DNA of 64,000 bases from Cristatella mucedo (Eukaryota > Bryozoa > Phylactolaemata > Cristatellidae), in the NCBI GenBank assembly GCA_009760855.2, contig WPIO01000141.1, positions 956,158 through 1,020,157 of the forward strand. The letters run 5' to 3'. The notes beneath the pieces are model-generated. The model did no database searches, was not told the origin of the DNA, and saw nothing but the letters and a program-made list of their open reading frames with translations. Of the stretch, positions 33,437-44,999 are shown piece after piece. The number at the start of each line of letters is the position of its first letter. Position 1 is the first letter of the stretch. The position numbers were made by a program, and so were the translations under genes.

Positions 33437-34031
33437 TTGCCACGTTACTCCACTTCTCGCCGACCTGCACTGGCTACCAGTCAAGCAATGGATTGCCTTC
33501 AAGGTTTTGTCGCTCACTTTTAGGTCCCTTCATTCTATGGCTCCAGCCTATCTGTCAGATATACTACCCCATCAGGCCAAGCTTCGTACCACCCGCTTCT
33601 CGGAATCCAGCAGTCTAGAAATACCTCGTACAAACCATAAATCCTTTGGAGACATTTGCATTTAGTTCGTATGCTCCCAAAGCCTGGAACTCCCTCCCGA
33701 CCTGCGTCAGAACATCCTTTGACGTGACCACATTTAAAAGAACTTAAAAACACACCTATTTAGGACAGCATTTAGTGGGTCCCTGTGATTCGTCTTTGAT
33801 GTGCTTATGCGTGCTGACAATGTGCATGCTGCCACTAACCACATTTGCATGCTGACCCTGTGCATGTCACCCCTAACCATATTATTCATTTCGTTTGTTT
33901 TTTCAAGCATGATTTTACTTACCATTCAATTGCATTTCACTTTACAGCAAATGTAAAGCGCCTAGAGAGAGATTAATTTCTCTGAGGGCGCTTTATCAAG
34001 TGAATTATTATTATTATTATTATTATTATCA
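33437..34031 (+). mobile_element. L2 3' end
   Basis: Begins GTTGCCACGTTACTCCACTT and proceeds through the last coding part, 3' UTR (CACCCCTAACCATA, GTAAAGCGCCTAGAGAGAGA) and (ATT)n at 34004-34031. Confidence 0.9.
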
Positions 34032-34129
34032 TCATTCAGTTTGAAGAAAGTTTTCTGTCACGCAAGTAGGTATGTCTTTAAAAGACGCAGCAAGGGAATT
34101 GAGAGAATTCAGAGGGCTTGAAGGATAGC

Positions 34130-34650
34130 ACGGATCAATGTAAAAGTACAACTAAGTGTCATCTTTGTAGATTTGAATGCTTTGGTTGTGCCTGGCAATC
34201 GTATCGGCAAGAGGGAGAGTATAAACCACGTATAGAACGGGACCAGGCACAGAGCCCTGAGATACGCCATACTTCAGAGGTTTGTCAAATGATTTTTTCC
34301 ATTCACATTGATACTCAAGAATCTCCCACTGAGATAGCATTTAAAAGATTGCAGTTCGGTACCACTGACGCCTAGGCAACAATAAAGACGCTCAAGAAGG
34401 ATAATGGTATCGAAAGCTGCTGAAAGGTCGGGCAAAGCAAGCAGAGATACTGTACCTGGGCCTGCAATCCTAAGGTCGTTATAAACCCGAGGCAATGCTG
34501 ACTCTTTGAGCGATGAGCTCTAAAACCGGACTGAGGCTTACTAGCAAGGTTTGAAATTTCAATAAGCTCAGTTGGTGAGCCGTGATTCGTCCCAGTGTCT
34601 TCGATAGTAACGGTAGAAGGCGGACTGGGTGAGAGTATATAGGTAAGAAA
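34130..34650 (-). mobile_element. L2 RT fragment, frame-broken
   Basis: Antisense segments LKYGVSQGSVPGPVLYVVYT, LALPDLSAAFDTI and ISNLASKPQSGFRAHRS lie in different frames, so the RT is degraded. Confidence 0.8.
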
Positions 34651-34925
34651 ATTGACGACTCTCAATATTTGTATTGATGTCAATTTACGAATAATCTGCT
34701 TTGATTTCGCCTCGTTTCGTCTGAAGTTTGGAACGCTGGCTTCCATTGCTTACACGCTCGCGCTCTGCCTATGCTACATTCATGTAATGCGTCATAGGTT
34801 CGAGATAGTATGCAATTGGTTACATGTAACAGGTTCGAGAAAGTTTACTTTGTCTTCTAGATTGGCCTATGTGATCTGGATATTGACCATTGACTTAGTT
34901 TAACCGTGTCATCTGCATGCTTTAG

Positions 34926-35258
34926 AAAGAGCATTCGTTTCGTGCAGCCATAATTCGGGCATCTGGAAAGTCTTGGATCTCGGCAGAAGCAATGAAGATG
35001 CTCAGGCTCCCAAGTGATCCAATCCACTTTTCTTTAGGCAATACCAAAGGTGATTCGTGTGGCAGTGGCTTGACCATCACATTCACTGTGCTAGTGCCGG
35101 CCTTCAGCATCAACAATGGCGGGGATGTGGCTAGAAGTGCTTTGGCAGTGCCAAACCTTGTTGCCCACTCATTGCCAGGCAATGCTGTACTGGGATGCGA
35201 CGCAGAAATGGCTGACAAAAGTTTAGAGATTTGGGAAAGTGGTATTGGCCATCGTAAG
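34926..35258 (+). CDS. Candidate orphan exon, unrecognised
   Basis: 333 bp, open and phase 0 at both ends, between the acceptor CATGCTTTAG and donor AAG/GTATGT. Protein-like content: HSFRAAIIRASGKSWISAEA, LRLPSDPIHFSLGNTKGDSC, GSGLTITFTVLVPAFSINNG and DKSLEIWESGIGHRK. No family recognised; the antisense frame is also partly open. It lies upstream of the third duplicated copy. Confidence 0.45.
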
Positions 35259-35778
35259 GTATGTGACGGACGAAACAGTGAATCTGTACATCTTGAGCAT
35301 TGACCGTTCGTATCTCTTTTTAAGATGACATGTAGGGTTAGTTGTTGCTGCTACCGGTAGAACTAGCTTTACTCGAGAACGTAAACGATAGATCGGCTGC
35401 GAGCATATGGCGATTATGTATCAATTGGCAAGTCATGCCTTAAGAGGCCTAATACGATTTTACGTAAATGCGAAGTTATGTCAGTGCATTTGCTAAATTC
35501 TTTAGTAATTACTTGGTTGACAGTGCTAGTTGTTTGTTTTTTAACCGTCGTAGTCAACCAAACAACAGAGACATCGACACTTTAAAATTGGCAATTATGC
35601 AAATATGGAAATAGCTGAGCTACGACTCATAGCCGAGGAAATGATACTTTAGTATGGGCTTGAATTAGTCAATTCCATTGCTAGATGTTAGACAGCTTAG
35701 ATCTGTAGTTCATCGATTCTAGACTTCAAGTTTAAAATAGTTTCTCACATAGAAGGAAATCGACAACGTGACAGACCT

Positions 35779-37087
35779 AATAATAATAATGTACTTGATA
35801 GAGCACCCTCAGAGAACGTAATCTCTCGCGCTTTACATTTGCTTCAAAGGGAAATGCAATTGAATGGTAAGTAAAATCATGCTTGAAAAACAAACAAAAT
35901 GAATAACATGGTTAGGGGTGACATGCACAGGGTCAGCATGCAAATGTGGTTAGTGGCAGCATGCACAGTGTCAGCACGCATAAGCACATCAAGGACGAAT
36001 CACAGGGACCCACTAAATGCTGTCCTAAATAGGTGTGTTTTTAGGTTCCTTTTAAATGTGGTCAGGTCAGGGGATGTTCTGACGCAGGTCGGGAGGGAGT
36101 TCCAGGCTTTGGGAGCATACAAACTAAATGCAAATGTCTCCAAAGGATTTATGGTTTGTACGAGGTATTTCTAGACTGTTGGATTCCGAAAAGCGGGTGG
36201 TATGATGCTTGGCCTAATGGGGGAGTATGTCGGAGAGATAAGCTGGAGCCATAGAATGAAGGGACCTAAAAGTGAGCGACAAAACCTTAAAGTCAATCTG
36301 TTGCTTGACTGGTAGCCAGTGCAGGTCGGCGAGAAGTGGAGTAATGTGGCAACTGCGACGCTCACGACAGACAAGCCTAGCTGCAGAGTTTTGCACCAGC
36401 TGCAATCGCCTGATCGCACATGCTGGTAGGCTAGTAAGCAGTGAGTTGCAGAAGTCGAGACGAGATGTCATGAATGCATGGACCAACTTGGACGTGGTAT
36501 CTTTATCTAAACAAGCCCGAATTTTAGCAATGTTATGAAGCTGAAAATAGGAGGATTTGACTGTGGAGCTGATATGGTCGTCTAACGAGAGGTCGGTTTG
36601 GGATATGACACCTAGAATTCGAGCTGATTTGACAAGAGATATGCTGGCAGAGCCAATTTTGAGAGACAGCCTTTCCAATCTCTGAATCACACTGGGTTTG
36701 CCCATAACAAGTAAGTTAGTTTTGTCATCGTTTAGTTTTAGAAAATTTGCTGCCATCCATGTGCGGATGTCATCAATGCATGCAGCAAGTGAGTTCAGAG
36801 AATTTGAGGTGCTCGAAGGCTGGGAGGGATCAAAGCAAAGGTACAACTGAGTGTCATCCGCATAGAAGTGAAAGCCTAGATTGTGCTTGGCAATCACATC
36901 AGCAAGGGGGAGGGTATAAACCGTGAAAAGAACCGTACCTAGCACGGAGCCCTGAGGTACTCCATATTTCAGAGGTACTTCAGATGATCTTTGTCCATTC
37001 ACGTCAATACTCTGGAGTCTCTCACTGAGATCGGACCTGAACCACTGCAGAGCAGTGCCAGTTATACCCAGGCGATATGAGAGGACC
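35779..37087 (-). mobile_element. L2 copy inserted in the third segment
   Basis: The antisense 262-codon frame (36214-37002) covers GVPQGSVLGTVLF, FHFYADDTQLYLCF and the region to ADLHWLPVKQ. Its tail is at 35779 with (AAT)n. GACCT occurs at both junctions (35774-35778 and about 37084-37088), a possible short target duplication. Confidence 0.88.
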
Positions 37088-37249
37088 TAGCTCTACGTTT
37101 GAATGTGGGATACTGCCTACACCTCGCTCCTCCGACGAGTGGTAGGTCATTTTGTCTTGTCGATTGGTCAGATCGTAGTCTTTGAACTGCAAATGTACTT
37201 GTTCGAATGTCATCTCAATTTTTGTCACTGGCATATCAATGAGCTCTGC

Positions 37250-37610
37250 TTTTCAAAATTTGTACATGAATCAGAAGCAAAAGCTTGCACTCGCTTAAAA
37301 TCAACTCTGAGTTGCGGCTGGAAGTCGCTTAAAATCTTCCTTCTCTGCATTGCATTCGCTCTCTCTACTGATAGTTTCTCGCGTAACTTTCCAATGCTTT
37401 TTTGAACAGTATTACCTCCAGTACTGCATTTGATTAATGGAAACGATCTCCTACTAACTTTCATTACCTCATGGTTTATGTCGGTTAGTCTGCTAGTCCC
37501 CAAAGCCAGGAGTATTAAGTGGACCGGCTGCTTTCGAAGATTTCAGATCTAGATTTAGTGCATGCAATGCCTGAACGGATTTCTGTGCCCATACGGCAGC
37601 ATGTAAGCTT
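37250..37610 (-). pseudogene. Third copy of convergent terminal exon, broken
   Basis: The antisense reading gives WAQKSVQALHALNLDLKSSK, then a stop, QTNRHKP and further stops. A shifted frame then gives GKLREKLSVERANAMQRR and VDFKR, matching the helical C-terminus of the copies at 13425 and 30422. Stops and a frame change make it a pseudogene. Confidence 0.6.
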
Positions 37611-37850
37611 ATTTCATTAAATAAGTCAACCTCAGAAGCATAGAAGAGTAGCTAAGACATTTAAATAAGCGAGTAGAATTGATGTTGGCTTTGCAAGGCA
37701 TCCAGAAAAGACCTACAACTCGAGTTCACATATGTGACGTACCTCGGCCCACAAATGTATAAATTCACGATGACTAAGTGCACTCAAAGCATACGTGGTT
37801 TTCGGTACTCATTCGGTTGCCAACAGACTTGATCTCGTAAATAAATTGTG

Positions 37851-37985
37851 TATAGCGACAGAAGAGCCTTTATGGCTATCACCACCGCTTGCAGTGGCAA
37901 TAAAGGATCGCCCACCGCAGGACTTGAACCCACGACCTCGGGGCCGGGACCGTGAAAAGCAGCCTCCTTACCCAGTGAGCCATGA
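37851..37985 (-). repeat. tRNA-derived SINE (SINE-B), best copy
   Basis: On the minus strand: A-box-like TGGCTCACTGGGTAAGGAGG and B-box-like GTGGGTTCAAGTCC, then GCGATCCTTTATTGCCACTG, GTGGTGATAGCCATAAAGGC and TCTTCTGTCGCTATA. No L2-like tail, so it is distinct from SINE-A. Confidence 0.8.
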
Positions 37986-38880
37986 AACAAAGAGACAGTG
38001 ACAACCTAGCTGAGTCAGGAGGTCAGTTGAGTTGTCAGTTGAGCCATTTCTACTCTATGCACTGCTACAACTCAGTGCTAGCAAATGATCTCGGTGAGAG
38101 TTTTCGCACTCAACTAAATGGTGACGCGCCCGTCCCCGCCCCCAGAAGCTCTCTCGTTTGGGCGAGCCATAAAAAGAGCTTCGAGCATTAAGCACAGACT
38201 CGTGACAGGCCAGATGCAACCAGATACGACCAGATGTATAGAATGCTCAGGATTTAATTCTTTAATCGAATTTAATATTTTGCCTGGGTAGAGACTTGGT
38301 TCTCTTAGGGTGCCGTCCAAGCAACCTCTTGTCGTTGTTACTCACTATCAACCTCAAACGTAAGCCAGGAAGTCAGCCACCCTTCCTATGCATGTCGAAT
38401 ACACAGCGAACAGAACGCACTGGATTCAGCTAGTGAGCAACAGAACACTACGGACCTCCGAGCGACACCACCAGCAGGTGAGGTCACATTAAAAGCCCGG
38501 ATTACGATCGCCCAAAACGACTGGCTGGTAGCAGCCCAGGCTGGTAATATTCATTTAAACGTACACAACCAGCCAGATACCATGAGCTGAGACCTCAAAG
38601 TGGATTAGCATCTCCTATCTCTCGTACCAAACATACAGATCATGATCTGCCTGCTAGGTGGTCTATGCCAAACTGACAACTAAGCATTGTAGCAATTGTA
38701 GTGCCAACATCTCGACCAAACCTTCAACAAGTTTAACCTAACATTGGAGGTCCAATCGGTGAATTCAAAATACTCAGAGATCATGAACCTGTGTAACACT
38801 CCTCAAATGTGACAACAAATGACGGCACGCCATCAGTAGCATTACTGGATAATTGAATTCTCAATAGTTATAATTAGAAT
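37986..38880. other. No recognised gene; weak SINE-A tail near 38285
   Basis: TAGAGACTTGGTTCTCTTAG GGTGCC near 38290-38314 resembles a SINE-A tail. Otherwise nothing recognised. Confidence 0.4.
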
Positions 38881-38965
38881 ATTACATTCGTATAGCACCT
38901 TGAGAGAACCTAAGCTTTTTTTAGGTACTTCACCATTGCTGTAAACGTAGCATGATCAAATGTTT
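38881..38965 (-). mobile_element. L2/SINE-A 3' tail (antisense)
   Basis: GTATAGCACCTTGAGAGAAC then TTTTTTTAGGTACTTCACCA; degraded antisense stem-loop. Confidence 0.65.
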
Positions 38966-39470
38966 GGTAGTAAATAAAAGCGAAACAAGAAGCACTCTAT
39001 TTTTGAACACCAGTTGGCAAGAAGGTATGGCAGCCTGAGCGTTTTGAAAGACGCATAGGCTCTTTCTCAACACGATTAGTTAGGCAAATAAGGTCACAAT
39101 GCTTACGATTATGAAACGATGGCCAAACTGTAGCAATGATGAGATTAAGATGCGATCTATATAGACTAACTACTGAGCATTGAAAAGGTGAATTATTTTG
39201 GCTTTGTTGTAATATAGTAGTGATGATCGTGATAATGGGTTGCGTACGTAGCCCCATCTAAGAGAAATAAATCTCCTTCCGGGCGCTTTACAGCTAGCTC
39301 CAGGAGAATCGATAACCGAGGTTAATGACATATACAATATAATGCGTTATCGTGTAAATGCAAACAAGTATCTTGTTTAAGGGCAGCCTGCGAAAGCGAA
39401 CACGAAGAGCGTCATGGCCAGAAGCCCAGCTGATACATAGGACATTGATAACATAAATAATAACAATAAT
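38966..39470. other. No recognised feature
   Basis: Short frames only; a weak L2-tail-like string lies near 39255-39300. Confidence 0.35.
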
Positions 39471-39473
39471 ATC

Positions 39474-39830
39474 ACTTTGCAGCAAATGTAAAGCGTTTAG
39501 AAAGAGATTAAGTTCTCTGAGGGCGCTTTATCAAGTGCAATATTATTATTATTATTATTATTATTATAACACATTTGATAAAGTGCCCTCAGAGAAATTA
39601 GTCTCTTTCTTAGGCACTTTACATTGGCTGTAAAGGAAACACGATCGAATGGTTATTGGTAGCATGCTCAATAAGCAACAAGAATAATATGGTATGGGTG
39701 ACCTGCAGAGGGTTAGCATGTGTGTGATTAGTGTCGGCATGCAACAGTGTCAGCACACATAAGCACATAAAGGTCAAATCACAGGGAACCACTAAACGCT
39801 GTCATAAATAGATGTGTTTGGCTAGAAGCA
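39474..39830. mobile_element. Two L2 3' ends, tail to tail
   Basis: 39474-39568 is a sense L2 tail (GTAAAGCGTTTAGAAAGAGA, TTATCAAGTGCAATATT and (ATT)n). 39570-39830 is an antisense L2 tail (TTTGATAAAGTGCCCTCAGA and GGGTGACCTGCAGAGGG). They meet at the A/T tract. Confidence 0.88.
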
Positions 39831-40024
39831 TGCACAGAGAAGCATGCACAGGCAAGCATGCTAAAGGAAGCATGCACAAGAAACCACACAAAGCACGCCG
39901 GGAAGGGAAAAGCAAACTTTACTGGAGGCGAAGGGAAAGACGTCTGAGACCGAATGCGACCATCGGTCGGAATTGAGGCGACTTCCTTGGTAACGGCTTA
40001 ATTCGATAAAGCTTCATTAAGAAG

Positions 40025-40556
40025 CCGGCTTGCACAGCTAACCATGTATCTCCGTCAGTAACTCCACAAAGTCATAAAGACCATGTGGGCGTTACGCAGG
40101 AGAGTTTTGTATAGCGCACTCACAGCCTAAGCAGCTTTCGGTACGCATTCGGTAGCCAACAGACTTCGTCTCACGCAAAAAAGAGAAAGTGGGAAGCATA
40201 GCAGAGTTAGGAGAGCAGTTGAGGTAGTGAGTAGCATAGAAGTAGCAGTTCAGGACCGCTGAAAAAGATGTGCCATAGTCGGCAGTTGGAGAGTAGATGT
40301 CGTTGCATAAGAATTGTGGAAGCGAGTTCCACAGTCTAGGACCTGCAGAGCTAAAGCTTCTGTCGCCAACTGTCTTTAAGCGGAGGAATGGGACAGCTAA
40401 TTTATTGTCTACACAGGACCTGAGGGCGCGAACAGGCTGAAACTGATGCAGCAGTTCAGCTAGGTACGAAGGAGCCAAGCCGTGGCAGGCCTTGTGGGTC
40501 AGCGTAAGAACTTTGCTCCGTATTCTTTGCTCAACCGGCAACCATCCTAGCCATCA
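40025..40556 (-). mobile_element. LINE-B 3' end
   Basis: The antisense frame of about 149 codons contains LPVEQRIRSKVLTLTHKACH, LAELLHQFQPVRALRSCVDN and GPRLWNSLPQFLCND. The 3' UTR starts at ATGTATCTCCGTCAGTAACT. Confidence 0.9.
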
Positions 40557-40559
40557 CGT

Positions 40560-40995
40560 TTAATCAAGGTCCAAGATTAGAGACTGGCTTCTCTGATTCC
40601 GTCTGAGGATGGAGTAGTGCAATCGCGTTTTCGCTGCACTGTTGCTATTTCGTTTTAGCTGGGCTACCTACAAAAGCCACTAGGTCTCTGCAGCTGCTGA
40701 TGCACGTAGCAGCAGGTCAGCTAGGTCAGTCAGCAAACCACTGAGGATCAATCTGTATCTCCTTCGCTGAAGGAGCTTTGATAGCTCACGATCGATTAAT
40801 GGATTTGGAGTGAAATTGTTGATCTGATCCAAAAGGCCTGCCAAGGTTTGGCTCCTTCGTACCTAGCTGAACTGCTGCAGCAGTCCCACCCTCCTCATGC
40901 CCTCGGGTCCTCTGTGGACAATCAATTTGCTAGTCCATTCTCATGGTCAAAGACCGTTGGAGACATAAGCTTTTGCTCTGCAGACTCGAAACTTG
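40560..40995 (+). mobile_element. Diverged LINE-B fragment
   Basis: LAPSYLAELLQQSHPP and VDNQFASPF are still readable. Head to head with the copy at 40025. Confidence 0.7.
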
Positions 40996-41059
40996 GGAAG
41001 TCACTTCCATATTCTCTCCCACCATGCACTAATTGCATTTCTTGTCCGTTTCAGAATTC

Positions 41060-41222
41060 CCTGTTTCTGTCTCTTTCCGTGTGTCTTTGTCTTTGTCCCT
41101 GTCTCTGTGTCTGTCTCTGTTTCTGTCTCTGTCCTCTCTTTTTCTCTCTCTCTGTCCCTCTCTGTCTCTCTCTCTCATTCTCTTTCTCTCCTCTTTCTCT
41201 CCCTACCTCCCTCTCTTTCTCG
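41060..41222. repeat. CT/CTGT-rich low-complexity tract
   Basis: Interrupted TCTCTGTCTCTG and CTCTCT repeats. Frames through it encode only Ser/Leu/Val low complexity. Confidence 0.9.
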
Positions 41223-41316
41223 GTCTGCTTGTGAGTGCTATACGATAGATAGCTGACAGCAGAGACTAGTATCTAATTCTTCCAATTAATCCGGGTTTAT
41301 CGGCTGTCGGGCTGTA

Positions 41317-43745
41317 ATAATAATAATAATAATAATATTGCACTTGATAAAGCGCCCTCAGAGAACTTAATCTCTTTCTAGGCGCTTTACATTTGCTGCA
41401 AAGTGATACGCAATAGAATAGTAAGTAAAATCATGCTTGAAAAACAAACAAAATGAATAACATGGTTAGGGGTTACATGCACTGGGTCAGCATGCAAATG
41501 TGGTTAGTGGCAGCATGCACAGTGTCAGCACGCATAAGCACATCGAGGACGAATCACAAGGACCCACTAAATGCTGTCCTAAATAGGTATGTTTTTAAGT
41601 TTCTTTTAAATGTGGTCAGGTCAGGGGATGTTCTGATGCAGGTCGGGAGGGAGTTCCAGGCTGTGGGAGCATACGAGCTAAATGCACGGTCTCCAAAGGA
41701 TTTAAGGTTTGTACGAGGTATTTCTAGACTGTTGGATTCCGAAAAGCGAGTGGTACGATGCTTTGCCTGATGGGGTAGTATATCTGAAAGATAGGCTGGA
41801 GCCATAGAATGAAGAGACCTAAAAGTGAGCGACAAAAACCTTGAAGTCAATCCGTTGCTTGACTGGTAGCCAGTGCAGGTCGGCGAGAAGTGGAGTAATG
41901 TGGCAACTGCGACGCTCCCGACAGACAAGCCTAGCTGCAGAGTTTTGCACCAGCTGCAATCGCCTGATCGCACATGCTGGTAGGCCAGTAAGCAGTGAGT
42001 TGCAGAAGTCGAGACGAGATGTCACGAATGCATGGACCAACTTGGACGTGGTATCCTTATCTAAACAAGCCCTAATTTTAGCAATATTATGAAGCTGAAA
42101 ATAGGCAGATTTGACTGTGGAGCTGATATGGTCGTCTAACGAGAGGTCGCTTTGGAATATGACACCTAGATTTCGAGCTGATGCAACTGAAGATATGCTG
42201 GCAGAGCCAATTTTGAAAGTCAGCCTTTCCAATTTCTGAATAACACCAGGTTTGCCCATAACTAGTAAGTTAGTTTTATCATCGTTTAGTTTTAGAAAAT
42301 TTGATGCCATCCATGATCGGATGTCATCAATGCATGCAGCAAGTGAGTTGAGAGAATTTGAGGTGCTCGAAGGCTGGGAGGGATCAAAGCAAAGGTACAA
42401 CTGAGTGTCATCCGCATAGAAGTGAAAGCCTAGATTGTGCTTGGCAATCACATCAGCGAGAGGGAGAGTATAAACGGTGAAAAGGACCGGACCTAGCACA
42501 GAGCCTTGAGGTACTCCATATTTTAGAGGTACTTCAGATGATCTTTGTCCATTCACGTCAACACTCTGGAGTCTCCCACTGAGATAGGACCTGAACCACT
42601 GCAGAGCAGTGCCAGTGATGCCCAGGCGAGATGAGAGGCGCTCTAGAAGTACTTTGTGATCGATGGTATCAAAAGCTGCCGAAAGATCGAGCAAAAACAA
42701 GAAGAGACACTCTACCCATGTCTGCATTCCTAAGTAGGTCGTTGTATACCCGAAGCAATGCTGACTCTGTGGAGTGATTAGCTCTAAAGCCAGACTGGAA
42801 CTTACTAGCAAGGTGTGAGGTTTCGATATAGGAGTTCAGCTGGTCTGCCACGACCCGTTCCAGTGTCTTTGATAGGAATGGTAGAAGGGAGACTGGGCGG
42901 TAGTTGCTTAAGTTCTCTTGGTCTAGTGTAGCTTTCTTGAGAAGTGGCCTCACTACAGCTTTTTTGAAAGGTGCTGGGACCTGACCTGAGGCTAATGACA
43001 TATTAATGATGTTGGTTATGCATGGCAGCAGCAGATCAATGCAACGTAGGAGCAGGACAGTGGGAATATGGTCCAGTGGACTTGTTGTCTTCTTTGATTG
43101 AGATACGAGCTTTAGGACTAGATCACTAGTGGCCTGTTTAAATGCAGACATTGAGGCGCAGCCAGGAACCGAGGAACAGCATTCTAGTGGGAAGGTTGTC
43201 ATCGCAGGGATGGATTCCCTGATTTTGTCTATCTTCTGCACAAAGAATCGAGAGAAGCGATCGGCTAGATCATCACAAGGATCATCAGGTAAGGAGCTAA
43301 CCTGGGAACGGTTGAGGAGATGGTTTATTGTCGACATCAGCATTTTTGGATTGTGCATCTGTGATTCAACAATGTTTCTATAGAAGCTAGACTTAGCCTT
43401 TGCTAGGATCGATTGGTACGACCTACAGTAGTCTTTATATGCCTGTCGATGGACAGTTAGTCCGGATCTTTTGTATGCCTTTTCAAGCTTTCGTTTAGTA
43501 GACTTGGCTAGTTTAATGTCTGTGGTAAACCATAGGCCGTCTGGGCGGGGGCGCACAGTGCGCTTTGTCAAAGGTGCAAACTCGTCGAGCGTGTCAGCTA
43601 GTTTCGTGTTGTAGCAATCTACCAGTGATGAGAGATCGGAGGGAGGACTGAGCAGCAAAGGTGAAGCAGATATGCTCGCACGGACAGCATCGATGTCAAG
43701 GGTAGTGAATGGTGCCATGTTTCCGTGGAAATAAATCATTACCAT
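41317..43745 (-). mobile_element. Long L2 copy (RT region) with frameshifts
   Basis: Second most complete L2. The antisense frame 42669-43745 runs from the linker after the endonuclease (LVDCYNTKLADTLDEFAPLT) into the RT (NYRPVSLLPFLSKTLERVVA). After a frameshift near 42690-42700 the frame 41819-42811 continues with LDLSAAFDTIDHK, GVPQGSVLGPVLF and FHFYADDTQLYLCF. A second shift near 41835 breaks the C-terminus. The tail has (AAT)n at 41317-41336. The endonuclease is missing. Confidence 0.93.
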
Positions 43746-44055
43746 GGTTGGCTGGCTATGCCTCGATGTTGCTCAAGCAAGCCTCATAGCTGGGCAAGTG
43801 TGCTTGCTGCTGGGAAATAGCAAGAGGTGCTGCCACCTGTCGGTGTTTCCACCGGCCGATGTCTTGGAGATCAGAAGCAGAGGTGAATTTCTAAAGCCTC
43901 CAATTAATCCTGGCTTGTTTATTTTCTGGTGGGCCATAATAAATGTCAGCTTGCTGCACGAGTCCATGCAGACAGATCATCTCGATGGCTGGCTGGTAGG
44001 CTGGCCTCGATGTAGGTCAAGCAAGTGCAGGTAGCTGGGCCAGTGAGCTTGCTGC
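43743..44055. repeat. Direct repeat pair (~70 bp, ~240-bp spacing)
   Basis: GGTTGGCTGGCTATGCCTCG and TGTGCTTGCTGCTGG (43746-43813) recur as GGCTGGCTGGTAGGCTGGCC and TGAGCTTGCTGCGAG (43987-44058), with several mismatches. Confidence 0.65.
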
Positions 44056-44059
44056 GAGG

Positions 44060-44730
44060 GCGAAGCGTTTCTACACTCACGAGCCGCTTCATCTTTGAGA
44101 TTTATCCTGTAGGATGGCCTTCGAACTGTGGCTGGCTGAGAACGAGGCTGCGATATTGGCCAAGGCAGGATATGGCGACTCAATTGAGTTCAACGGCCTT
44201 GATCTCGTGATTATGGTGTCTTTTGTCAAGCAGCCGTATTTGGTCGTGAGTTCTAGGCTTTGGGAGTAGTAGTAACTGAAAGTAAAATAGTTAAATATAC
44301 CTGAAGTTATTTGGGGGCTCAACCAAAACGACCACAGTCTGAAGAGCAGGTTGTGCAATGAATAGCCTGCTTTAATAACAGACAACACTGATGTTGGCAC
44401 CCACTATTCCTGGCAAAACTGGAGATCTTACCAGAATCGTGATAGGACAATGTCACATTAAATGCACACATAAAAACAGCATGCAGTTTGTTTTAAGGCT
44501 CTCAAAAATTGCGTGTGTGTGTGTATTGTGAATAAAGTTGGTATGCATGGACATAATAGAAAACCCTCTTACTAGCCTAACGAATTCACAGCAACAGCTG
44601 CTGCAGCCATATTGCCAGAATGGTTTCGATTTTGAAAACTATAAGGAAATGTGCAGAGTGCAGCTGTTCTCCTAACAAGTGCATGTTTCTGTGACATTGA
44701 CCTCGCTATGCTGTAACGCTTTTTTCTAGA
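44060..44730. other. No recognised feature
   Basis: Short frames, a short (TG)n near 44512-44524, and nothing else recognised. Confidence 0.4.
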
Positions 44731-44985
44731 CATAGATGGCAACCACGAAGTTGCTGCCATTGGCGATGACCCCAAGAAAAGGAAGACAGAGGACTCGTGA
44801 AATGCTCGAGACACTACATCTGGCCGGCAGCAGTGACAGCAGCAGTGTCCACCAATCCAAGCGGCTGTCGCCTGACAAAGAAAGATGCCTCAGCCCTCAG
44901 CAGCAAGGAAGCAGCCACTGACGTCGGAGGGAATGCCCAGACCAAGCCGGCTGCCTTTGCATTTGCAAAGCAGGGGTCAGGCTGA
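44731..44985 (+). CDS. Possible exon(s), unrecognised
   Basis: Follows the acceptor-like CTTTTTTCTAG (ends 44730). Two frames are open in part: one starts with an ATG at 44736 (PRKGRQRTREMLETLHLAGS); another reads DDPKKRKTEDS, then, after a stop, CSRHYIWPAA and KPAAFAFAKQGSG. Composition is protein-like with a PKKRK nuclear-localisation-like string, but no single frame spans the block, so it may be a decayed exon. An L2 starts right after it. Confidence 0.25.
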
Positions 44986-44999
44986 TCAGTTACACAAGC

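Larger units (their letters stand above)
35580..37800. repeat. Third, diverged copy of part of the duplicated segment
   Basis: 35580-35778 and 37088-37720 resemble 30040-30870 of the right arm in the same orientation (TTTCAAGCTTAAAGTAGTTT type stretch, CAGATCACTGTCTTTGAACT type stretch). It is much more diverged than the two arms are from each other and is split by an L2. Confidence 0.72.

Noticed and set aside
36171-41770. Frames antisense to L2 such as those containing MWLVAACTVSARIST
   Set aside because: They recur wherever an L2 3' UTR occurs and are shadows of the element on the other strand.
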